From Ectobius pallidus (lineage: Eukaryota; Arthropoda; Insecta; Blattodea; Ectobiidae), in NCBI GenBank assembly GCA_964059195.1, contig CAXKWD010000002.1:164988559-165052558 (forward strand): DNA of 64,000 nucleotides, read 5' to 3'. Of this stretch, positions 1-7,857 are shown piece after piece. Every line of letters begins with the position of its first letter. Position 1 is the stretch's first letter. A program made the translations under genes and the position numbers. The notes beneath the pieces are model-generated. The model saw only the letters and a program-made list of their open reading frames with translations. It was not told the DNA's origin and made no database searches.

Positions 1-249
1 GTTTTTACATTAACAATATAATCTCAAAAATGTCTTATGTTTCCGAGGAAACAAGTTTATATGCCAAAGGCAGTTGAAACTTTTTTTTTCCACTTTTATA
101 CAATCCTCCGCTTTTATAGAAGCTGCATCCCTTCCCGGGATTCTCAGCCCTGCCAACTTTCGTAAGCGTCTATTTTATTTTTATTTCCGAAAGTTTTTTT
201 ATGCTGTGAGTGTGCGGAAATGTAAAAGATGTTATTTTTGCCGATGTAA

Positions 250-290
250 CTTTTTTCGTGCGAGGCGTTTTCAACGGTTCGACAGCCGTT
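250..290. other. CpG-rich monomer core with motif resemblances (example)
   Basis: This stretch has seven CpGs in about 50 bp with its left neighbour. It contains TTCGTGCGAGGCGTT (255-269), which matches 7 of the 9 fixed bases of the mammalian CENP-B box pattern (TTCG, A, CG kept; the last GG is TT). It also contains an inverted repeat AACGG/CCGTT (273-277, 286-290), and GGTTCGACAGC (276-286), one base off the Pol III B box pattern. In B monomers CCTTT breaks the hairpin, and in C monomers CTCG breaks the first motif. These are resemblances only; no function is claimed. Confidence 0.4.
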
Positions 291-305
291 ATCTTGTAAA
301 CTATG

Positions 306-328
306 GTACATTTTTATTGTTGATGTAC
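306..328. repeat. Short inverted repeat GTACA/TGTAC (example)
   Basis: Five-bp arms GTACA and TGTAC separated by 13 bases, conserved in almost every monomer of every subtype, including the divergent B half. The transposon inserted just after the right arm in the monomer at 54557. Confidence 0.7.
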
Positions 329-460
329 ACGGTTTTATACGCAATGAAATGTTATGACGTTCGTCTCTTGGGAGTTTTTATGTACTAGGCTGATAAAATG
401 GTTTTATTTCGACTTTTGTAAAATCCTGCGCGATTTTCATCTCCAAGAATAAAAAAAATT

Positions 461-922
461 GTTTTTACATTAACAATATAATCTCAAAAATGTCTTGTGT
501 TTCCGAGGAAACAAGTTTATATGCCAAAGGCAGTTAAAACTGTTTTTTTTACACTGTTATAAAATCCTGCGCTTTTATAGAAGCTGCATGCCTTCCCGGG
601 ATTCTCAGCCATGCCAACTTCCGTAAGCGTCGATTTTATTTTTATTTCCGAAAGTTTCCTTTATGCCGTGAGTGTGCGGAATTGAAAAAGATGTTATTTT
701 TGCCGATATGACTTTTTTCGTGCGAGGCGTTTTCAACGGTTCGAAAGCCTTTATCTCGTAAACTATGGTACATTTTTATTGTTGATGTACATGGTTATAT
801 TCGCAAAGAAAAGTTATGCCTTTTGTCATTTGGGAGGATTTATGTAGTACGCTGATAAAACGTTTTTATTTCGAGTTTTCAAAAATCCTGCGCGACTTTC
901 ATCTCCAAGAATAAAATATACT
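461..922 (+). repeat. Reference monomer, subtype B
   Basis: Diagnostics of B: CTTGTGTTTCCGAGGAAACAAG head (right arm 2 bp shorter than in A), TTTTTTTTACACTGTTATAA, CAGCCATGCC, CGGAATTGAAAAAG, GGTTCGAAAGCCTTTATC, CATGGTTATATTCGCAAAG, TTTGTCATTTGGGAGG, TATGTAGTACGC and GAGTTTTCAAAAATCC. The second half is the most divergent of all subtypes. The AATTGA change puts a stop codon in the frame that is open in A, C, D, E and F. This copy has GTTAAAACTG where other B copies have GTTGAAACTG. Confidence 0.92.
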
Positions 923-1385
923 GTTTTTACATTAACAATATAATCTCAAAAATTTATTGCGTTTCCGAGGAAACATAAGTTTATATGCAAAAGCAGTTGA
1001 AACTGTTCTTTTTCCAATCTTATACAATCCTGCTTTTTAATAGAAGCTGCATGCCTTCCCGGGATTCTCAGCCCTACAAACTTCCGTAAGCGTCGATTTT
1101 ATTTTTATTTCCGAAAGTTTCTTTTATGCTGTGAGTGTGCGGAATTGTAAAAGATGTTATTTTTGCCGATATTACTTTTCTCGTGTGAGGCGTTTTCAAC
1201 GGTTCGACAGCCGTTATCTCGTAAACTATGGTACATTTTTATTGCTGATGTACAAGGTTTTATTCGCAATGAAATGTTATGACGTTCGTCTCTTGGGAGT
1301 TTTTATGTACTAGGCTGATAAAATGGTTTTATTTCGACTTTTCTAAAATCCTGCGCGTTTTTCATCTCCAAGAATAAAAAAAATT
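923..1385 (+). repeat. Reference monomer, subtype C
   Basis: Diagnostics of C: TTTATTGCGTTTCC head, ATGCAAAAGCAG, CCTGCTTTTTAATAG, CCCTACAAACTTCCG, CGGAATTGTAAAAG, GATATTACTTTTCTCGTG and TTGCTGATGTACAAGG. The CTCG in the core removes the CENP-B-box-like TTCG present in other subtypes. C follows B in most places, so B-C acts as a dimer within the left HOR. Confidence 0.9.
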
Positions 1386-1847
1386 GTTTTTACATTAACA
1401 ATATAATCTCAAAAATGTCTTGTGTTTCCGAGGAAACAAGTTTATATGCCAAAGGCAGTTGAAACTGTTTTTTTTACACTGTTATAAAATCCTGCGCTTT
1501 TATAGAAGCTGCATGCCTTCCCGGGATTCTCAGCCATGCCAACTTCCGTAAGCGTCGATTTTATTTTTATTTCCGAAAGTTTCCTTTATGCCGTGAGTGT
1601 GCGGAATTGAAAAAGATGTTATTTTTGCCGATATGACTTTTTTCGTGCGAGGCGTTTTCAACGGTTCGAAAGCCTTTATCTCGTAAACTATGGTACATTT
1701 TTATTGTTGATGTACATGGTTATATTCGCAAAGAAAAGTTATGCCTTTTGTCATTTGGGAGGATTTATGTAGTACGCTGATAAAACGTTTTTATTTCGAG
1801 TTTTCAAAAATCCTGCGCGACTTTCATCTCCAAGAATAAAATATACT

Positions 1848-2311
1848 GTTTTTACATTAACAATATAATCTCAAAAATTTATTGCGTTTCCGAGGAAACA
1901 TAAGTTTATATGCAAAAGCAGTTGAAACTGTTTTCTTTACACTGTTATAAAATCCTGCGCTTTTATAGAAGCTGCATGCCTTCCCGGGATTCTCAGCCCT
2001 ACAAACTTACGTAAGCGTCGATTTTAGTTTTATTTCCGAAAGTTTCTTTTATGCTGTGAGTATGCGGATTTGAAAAAGATGTTATTTTTACCGATATGAC
2101 TTTTTTTCGTGTGAGTCGTTTTCAACGGTTCGACAGCCGTTATCTCGTAAACTATGGTACATTTTTATTGTTGATGTACACGCTTTTATTCGCAATGAAA
2201 TGTTTTGACGTTCGTCTCTTGGGAGTTTTTATGTACTAGGGTGATAAAATGGTTTTATTTCGACTTTTCTAAAATCCTGCGCGACTTTCATCTCCAAGAA
2301 TAAAAAATATT
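1848..2311 (+). repeat. C' monomer with a short B-type patch
   Basis: A C' monomer in which about 1930-1968 reads as B (TTTACACTGTTATAAAATCC, GCGCTTTTATAG), while both flanks are C/C' (TTTATTGCG head before it, CCCTACAAACTTACG after it). The corresponding monomers of the other 17-mer copies (9707, 19876) have the ordinary CCAATCTTATAC text. A tract of roughly 40 bp flanked by unchanged sequence fits gene conversion or a double exchange. It also shares a seven-T run (GACTTTTTTTCG) with those counterparts, which confirms the correspondence. Confidence 0.82.
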
Positions 2312-2774
2312 GTTTTTACATTAACAATATAATGTCAAAAATGTCTTGTGTTTCCGAGGATACATAAGTTTACATGCAAAAGCAGTTAAAACTGTTCTTT
2401 TTCCAATCTTATACAATCCTGCGCTTTAATAGAAGCTGCATGCCTTCCCAGGATTCTCAGCCCTGCCAACTTCCGTTAGCGTCGATTTTATTTTTATTTC
2501 CGAAAGTTTCATTTATGCTGTGAATATGCGGAATTATAAACGATGTTATTTTTGCCGAAATGACGTTTTTCGTGTGAGTCGTTTTCAACGGTTCGACAGC
2601 CGTTATCTCGTAAACTATGGTACATTTTTATTGTTGATGTACACGCTTTTATCCGCAATGAAATGTTATGACGTTCGTCTCTTGGGAGTTTTTATGTACT
2701 AGGCAGATAAAATGTTTTTATTTCGACTTTTCTAAAATCCTGCGCGTTTTTCATCTCCAAGAATAAAAAATATT
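2312..2774 (+). repeat. Reference monomer, subtype D
   Basis: Diagnostics of D: AATGTCAAAAATG, GAGGATACATAAG, GTTAAAACTG, CTTCCGTTAGCG, GTGAATATGCGG, AATTATAAACGATG, GCCGAAATGAC, CTTTTATCCGC and GGCAGATAAAATGTTTTTAT. This copy has CTTCCCAGGATT, losing the otherwise conserved CCCGGG. The same loss is seen in the D monomers at 10171 and 20340, so it marks one position of the 17-mer. It also has a private GACGTTTTTCG. Confidence 0.88.
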
Positions 2775-3236
2775 GTTTTTACATTAACAATATAATCTCA
2801 AAAATGTCTTGTGTTTCCGAGGAAACATAAGTTTATATGCCAAAGGCAGTTGAAACTTTTTTTTTCCACTTTTATACAATCCTCCGCTTTTATAGAAGCT
2901 GCATCCCTTCCCGGGATTCTCAGCCCTGCCAACTTTCGTAAGCGTCTATTTTATTTTTATTTCCGAAAGTTTTTTTATGCTGTGAGTGTGCGGAAATGTA
3001 AAAGATGTTATTTTTGCCGATGTAACTTTTTTCGTGCGAGGCGTTTTCAACGGTTCGACAGCCGTTATCTTGTAAACTATGGTACATTTTTATTGTTGAT
3101 GTACACGGTTTTATACGCAATGAAATGTTATGACGTTCGTCTCTTGGGAGTTTTTATGTACTAGGCTGATAAAATGGTTTTATTTCGACTTTTGTAAAAT
3201 CCTGCGCGATTTTCATCTCCAAGAATAAAAAAAAAT

Positions 3237-3699
3237 GTTTTTACATTAACAATATAATCTCAAAAATGTCTTGTGTTTCCGAGGATACATAAGTTTACAT
3301 GCAAAAGCAGTTGAAACTGTTCTTTTTCCAATCTTATACAATCCTGCGCTTTAATAGAAGCTGCATGCCTTCCCGGGATTCTCAGCCCTGCCAACTTCCG
3401 TTAGCGTCGATTTTATTTTTATTTCCGAAAGTTTCATTTATGCTGTGAGTATGCGGAATTATAAACGATGTTATTTTTGCCGAAATGACTTTTTTCGTGT
3501 GAGTCGTTTTCAACGGTTCGACAGCCGTTATCTCGTAAACTATGGTACATTTTTATTGTTGATGTACACGCTTTTATTCGCAATGAAATGTTTTGACGTT
3601 CGTCTCTTGGGAGTTTTTATGTACTAGGGTGATAAAATGGTTTTATTTCGACTTTTCTAAAATCCTGCGCGACTTTCATCTCCAAGAATAAAAAATATT
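3237..3699 (+). repeat. Reference monomer, subtype E
   Basis: Close to D but with GTTGAAACTG, GTGAGTATGCGG, CTTTTATTCGC, AATGTTTTGACG and ACTAGGGTGAT. The upstream spacer is AAAAAAAAATG. The head has GAGGATACATAAG, so the palindrome is imperfect. E is present once per 17-mer in the left domain but is a main component of the right domain, where it is followed by F. Confidence 0.87.
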
Positions 3700-4162
3700 G
3701 TTTTTACATTAACAATATAATGTCAAAAATGTCTTGTGTTTCCGAGGATACATAAGTTTACATGCAAAAGCAGTTGAAACTGTTCTTTTTCCAATCTTAT
3801 ACAATCCTGCTTTTTAATAGAAGCTGCATGCCTTCCCGGGATTCTCAGCCCTACAAACTTCCGTAAGCGTCGATTTTATTTCTATTTCCGAAAGTTTCTT
3901 TTATGCTGTGAGTGTGCGGAATTGTAAAAGATGTTATTTTTGCCGATATTACTTTTCTCGTGTGAGGCGTTTTCAACGGTTCGACAGCCGTTATCTCGTA
4001 AACTATGGTACATTTTTATTGCTGATGTACAAGGTTTTATTCGCAATGAAATGTTATGACGTTCGTCTCTTGGGAGTTTTTATGTACTAGGCTGATAAAA
4101 TGGTTTTATTTCGACTTTTCTAAAATCCTGCGCGTTTTTCATCTCCAAGAATAAAAAATATT
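3700..4162 (+). repeat. Mosaic monomer, E head and C tail
   Basis: The head has GTGTTTCCGAGGATACATAAG features of D/E (GGATACATAAG, TTTACATGC). From CCTGCTTTTTAATAG and CCCTACAAACTTCCG onward it is C. A private TTTATTTCTATTTCC near 3879 is shared with the counterparts at 11559 and 21728, marking this HOR position. Confidence 0.85.
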
Positions 4163-4181
4163 GTTTTTACATTAACAATAT
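4158..4181. repeat. Inverted repeat across monomer junctions (example)
   Basis: ATATTGTT, an 8-nt spacer TTTACATT, then AACAATAT: two perfect 8-bp arms spanning the point where one monomer ends and the next begins. It is complete wherever the spacer ends in AATATT. A six-bp version (ATTGTT and AACAAT) remains where it ends in AAAATT. It is weaker after B monomers, which end in ATACT. It recurs through most of the array. Confidence 0.85.
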
Positions 4182-4624
4182 AATCTCAAAAATGTCTTAT
4201 GTTTCCGAGGAAACATAAGTTTATATGCCAAAGGCAGTTGAAACTTTTTTTTTCCACTTTTATACAATCCTCCGCTTTTATAGAAGCTGCATCCCTTCCC
4301 GGGATTCTCAGCCCTGCCAACTTTCGTAAGCGTCTATTTTATTTTTATTTCCGAAAGTTTTTTTATGCTGTGAGTGTGCGGAAATGTAAAAGATGTTATT
4401 TTTGCCGATGTAACTTTTTTCGTGCGAGGCGTTTTCAACGGTTCGACAGCCGTTATCTTGTAAACTATGGTACATTTTTATTGTTGATGTACACGGTTTT
4501 ATACGCAATGAAATGTTATGACGTTCGTCTCTTGGGAGTTTTTATGTACTAGGCTGATAAAATGGTTTTATTTCGACTTTTGTAAAATCCTGCGCGATTT
4601 TCATCTCCAAGAATAAAAAAAATT
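4163..4624 (+). repeat. Reference monomer, subtype A
   Basis: Diagnostics of A: CTTATGTTTCC head forming a perfect palindrome with the following GGAAACATAAG, CCAAAGGCAG, a run of nine T then CCACTTTTATAC, CTCCGCTTTTATAG, GCATCCC, TTTCGTAAGCGTCTATTTT, GATGTAACTTTTTT, TTATCTTGTAAAC and CACGGTTTTATACGC. A later variant has GGCAAAG and/or a TTTTATATGC run (for example 31434, 44386). A is the commonest subtype and the only one with a longer open frame on each strand (117 codons forward, 66 reverse). I treat both as chance frames. Confidence 0.93.
4196..4219. repeat. Perfect 24-bp palindrome in type A monomers (example)
   Basis: Arms CTTATGTTTCC and GGAAACATAAG are exact reverse complements of 11 bp, with a two-base centre GA. 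All intact A monomers have it. In B the right arm lacks TA, in D/E the arms have two mismatches (CTTGTG; GGATACATAAG), and in C only the inner part pairs. The inner pairs TTTCC/GGAAA are kept in almost every monomer except D/E-headed ones, which have GGATA. Confidence 0.93.
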
Positions 4625-5085
4625 GTTTTTACATTAACAATATAATCTCAAAAATGTCTTGTGTTTCCGAGGAAACAAGTTTATATGCCAAAGGCAGTTG
4701 AAACTGTTTTTTTTACACTGTTATAAAATCCTGCGCTTTTATAGAAGCTGCATGCCTTCCCGGGATTCTCAGCCATGCCAACTTTCGTAAGCGTCTATTT
4801 TATTTTTATTTCCGAAAGTTTTTATATGCTGTGAGTGTGCGGAAATGTAAAAGATGTTATTTTTGCCGATGTAACTTTTTTCGTGCGAGGCGTTTTCAAC
4901 GGTTCGACAGCCGTTATCTTGTAAACTATGGTACATTTTTATTGTTGATGTACACGGTTTTATACGCAATGAAATGTTATGACGTTCGTCTCTTGGGAGT
5001 TTTTATGTACTAGGCTGATAAAATGGTTTTATTTCGACTTTTGTAAAATCCTGCGCGATTTTCATCTCCAAGAATAAAAAAAATT
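4625..5085 (+). repeat. Mosaic monomer, B head and A tail
   Basis: B marks up to CAGCCATGCC (4774), A marks from TTTCGTAAGCGTCTATTTT (about 4783), so the switch lies within about 10 bp. The tail has the TTTTATATGC form otherwise seen in right-domain A monomers. Identical mosaics occur at 12484 and 22653, one per 17-mer, so the exchange predates HOR amplification. Confidence 0.88.
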
Positions 5086-5546
5086 GTTTTTACATTAACA
5101 ATATAATCTCAAAAATGTCTTGTGTTTCTGAGGAAACAAGTTTATATGCCAAAGGCAGTTGAAACTGTTTTTTTTACACTGTTATAAAATCCTGCGCTTT
5201 TATAGAAGCTGCATGCCTTCCCGGGATTCTCAGCCATGCCAACTTCCGTAAGCGTCGATTTTATTTTTATTTCCGAAAGTTTCCTTTATGCCGTGAGTGT
5301 GCGGAATTGAAAAAGATGTTATTTTTGCCGATATGACTTTTTTCGTGCGAGGCGTTACCACGGTTCGAAAGCCTTTATCTCGTAAACTATGGTACATTTT
5401 TATTGTTGATGTACATGGTTATATTCGCAAAGAAAAGTTATGCCTTTTGTCATTTGGGAGGATTTATGTAGTACGCTGATAAAACGTTTTTATTTCGAGT
5501 TTTCAAAAATCCTGCGCGACTTTCATCTCCAAGAATAAAATATACT
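5086..5546 (+). repeat. Variant B monomer with GCGTTACCACGG core
   Basis: A B monomer in which GCGTTTTCAACGG is replaced by GCGTTACCACGG, one base shorter and with several substitutions at one spot (near 5354). The same variant sits at the equivalent positions 12945 and 23114, so it is a stable HOR marker. This copy alone has GTGTTTCTGAGG in the dyad (near 5126). Confidence 0.85.
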
Positions 5547-6931
5547 GTTTTTACATTAACAATATAATCTCAAAAATTTATTGCGTTTCCGAGGAAACAT
5601 AAGTTTATATGCAAAAGCAGTTGAAACTGTTCTTTTTCCAATCTTATACAATCCTGCTTTTTAATAGAAGCTGCATGCCTTCCCGGGATTCTCAGCCCTA
5701 CAAACTTCCGTAAGCGTCGATTTTATTTTTATTTCCGAAAGTTTCTTTTATGCTGTGAGTGTGCGGAATTGTAAAAGATGTTATTTTTGCCGATATTACT
5801 TTTCTCGTGTGAGGCGTTTTCAACGGTTCGACAGCCGTTATCTCGTAAACTATGGTACATTTTTATTGCTGATGTACAAGGTTTTATTCGCAATGAAATG
5901 TTATGACGTTCGTCTCTTGGGAGTTTTTATGTACTAGGCTGATAAAATGGTTTTATTTCGACTTTTCTAAAATCCTGCGCGTTTTTCATCTCCAAGAATA
6001 AAAAATATTGTTTTTACATTAACAATATAATCTCAAAAATGTCTTATGTTTCCGAGGAAACAAGTTTATATGCCAAAGGCAGTTGAAACTTTTTTTTTCC
6101 ACTTTTATACAATCCTCCGCTTTTATAGAAGCTGCATCCCTTCCCGGGATTCTCAGCCCTGCCAACTTTCGTAAGCGTCTATTTTATTTTTATTTCCGAA
6201 AGTTTTTTTATGCTGTGAGTGTGCGGAAATGTAAAAGATGTTATTTTTGCCGATGTAACTTTTTTCGTGCGAGGCGTTTTCAACGGTTCGACAGCCGTTA
6301 TCTTGTAAACTATGGTACATTTTTATTGTTGATGTACACGGTTTTATACGCAATGAAATGTTATGACGTTCGTCTCTTGGGAGTTTTTATGTACTAGGCT
6401 GATAAAATGGTTTTATTTCGACTTTTGTAAAATCCTGCGCGATTTTCATCTCCAAGAATAAAAAAAATTGTTTTTACATTAACAATATAATCTCAAAAAT
6501 GTCTTGTGTTTCCGAGGAAACAAGTTTATATGCCAAAGGCAGTTGAAACTGTTTTTTTTACACTGTTATAAAATCCTGCGCTTTTATAGAAGCTGCATGC
6601 CTTCCCGGGATTCTCAGCCATGCCAACTTCCGTAAGCGTCGATTTTATTTTTATTTCCGAAAGTTTCTTTTATGCCGTGAGTGTGCGGAATTGAAAAAGA
6701 TGTTATTTTTGCCGATATGACTTTTTTCGTGCGAGGCGTTTTCAACGGTTCGAAAGCCTTTATCTCGTAAACTATGGTACATTTTTATTGTTGATGTACA
6801 TGGTTATATTCGCAAAGAAAAGTTATGCCTTTTGTCATTTGGGAGGATTTATGTAGTACGCTGATAAAACGTTTTTATTTCGAGTTTTCAAAAATCCTGC
6901 GCGACTTTCATCTCCAAGAATAAAATATACT

Positions 6932-7394
6932 GTTTTTACATTAACAATATAATCTCAAAAATTTATTGCGTTTCCGAGGAAACATAAGTTTATATGCAAA
7001 AGCAGTTGAAACTGTTCTTTTTCCAATCTTATACAATCCTGCTTTTTAATAGAAGCTGCATGCCTTCCCGGGATTCTCAGCCCTACAAACTTACGTAAGC
7101 GTCGATTTTAGTTTTATTTCCGAAAGTTTCTTTTATGCTGTGAGTATGCGGATTTGAAAAAGATGTTATTTTTACCGATATGACTTTTTTCGTGTGAGTC
7201 GTTTTCAACGGTTCGACAGCCGTTATCTCGTGAACTATGGTACATTTTTATTGTTGATGTACACGCTTTTATTCGCAATGAAATGTTTTGACGTTCGTCT
7301 CTTGGGAGTTTTTATGTACTAGGGTGATAAAATGGTTTTATTTCGACTTTTCTAAAATCCTGCGCGACTTTCATCTCCAAGAATAAAAAATATT
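6932..7394 (+). repeat. Reference monomer, subtype C'
   Basis: First half as in C (TTTATTGCG head, CTGCTTTTTAATAG). The second half is different: CTTACGTAAGCG, GATTTTAGTTTTATTTCC, GAGTATGCGGATTTGAAAAAG, TTTTTACCGATATGAC, GTGTGAGTCG, CACGCTTTTATTCGC, AATGTTTTGACG and ACTAGGGTGAT. It normally precedes D. ATTTGA introduces a stop in the frame open in several other subtypes. The transposon sits in a monomer of this type. This copy has a private CTCGTGAACTATGG near 7228. Confidence 0.88.
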
Positions 7395-7857
7395 GTTTTT
7401 ACATTAACAATATAATGTCAAAAATGTCTTGTGTTTCCGAGGATACATAAGTTTACATGCAAAAGCAGTTAAAACTGTTCTTTTTCCAATCTTATACAAT
7501 CCTGCGCTTTAATAGAAGCTGCATGCCTTCCCGGGATTCTCAGCCCTGCCAACTTCCGTTAGCGTCGATTTTATTTTTATTTCCGAAAGTTTCATTTATG
7601 CTGTGAATATGCGGAATTATAAACGATGTTATTTTTGCCGAAATGACTTTTTTCGTGTGAGTCGTTTTCAACGGTTCGACAGCCGTTATCTCGTAAACTA
7701 TGGTACATTTTTATTGTTGATGTACACGCTTTTATCCGCAATGAAATGTTATGACGTTCGTCTCTTGGGAGTTTTTATGTACTAGGCAGATAAAATGTTT
7801 TTATTTCGACTTTTCTAAAATCCTGCGCGTTTTTCATCTCCAAGAATAAAAAATATT

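Larger units (their letters stand above)
1..7857 (+). repeat. 17-monomer higher-order repeat, copy 1
   Basis: Subtype order is A0 B C B C' D A E e/C A B/A B* C A0 B C' D. Subtype-diagnostic sites recur at +7,859 bp in the next copy: the C monomer at 923 matches 8782, D at 2312 matches 10171, and the rare TTACCACGG variant at 5086 matches 12945. Private differences from copy 2 include loss of TA in the first monomer (AACAAG instead of AACATAAG), GACGTTTTTCG instead of GACTTTTTTCG in the D monomer near 2562, and a B-like patch in the C' monomer at 1848. The copy ends at a monomer boundary and copy 2 follows directly, without the 5-monomer block seen after copies 2 and 3. Confidence 0.93.

Noticed and set aside
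276..286. A tRNA gene in each monomer, suggested by GGTTCGA
   Set aside because: No acceptor stem, D arm or A box could be found at a suitable distance, and the stretch is AT-rich with frequent T runs. Kept only as a weak motif observation.
2920..3120. 66-codon reverse-strand open frames in every A monomer
   Set aside because: They overlap the forward frames and occur only where A sequence is present. Conservation is explained by recent amplification of the DNA.
2811..3164. Recurrent 117-codon (also 104- and 60-codon) forward open frames, one per A, C, D, E or F monomer, as a repeated small-protein family
   Set aside because: The frame is interrupted by TGA in B, C', G and H monomers (AATTGA or ATTTGA), subtype differences often change the residue, and the frames follow the repeat phase exactly. 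There is no recognisable domain. A codon-based selection test would be decisive; I expect no purifying selection.
5297..5479. 60-codon frame in B* monomers
   Set aside because: It is created by the one-base shortening in the GCGTTACCACGG variant, in a different frame from the other monomers. It is a by-product of an indel.
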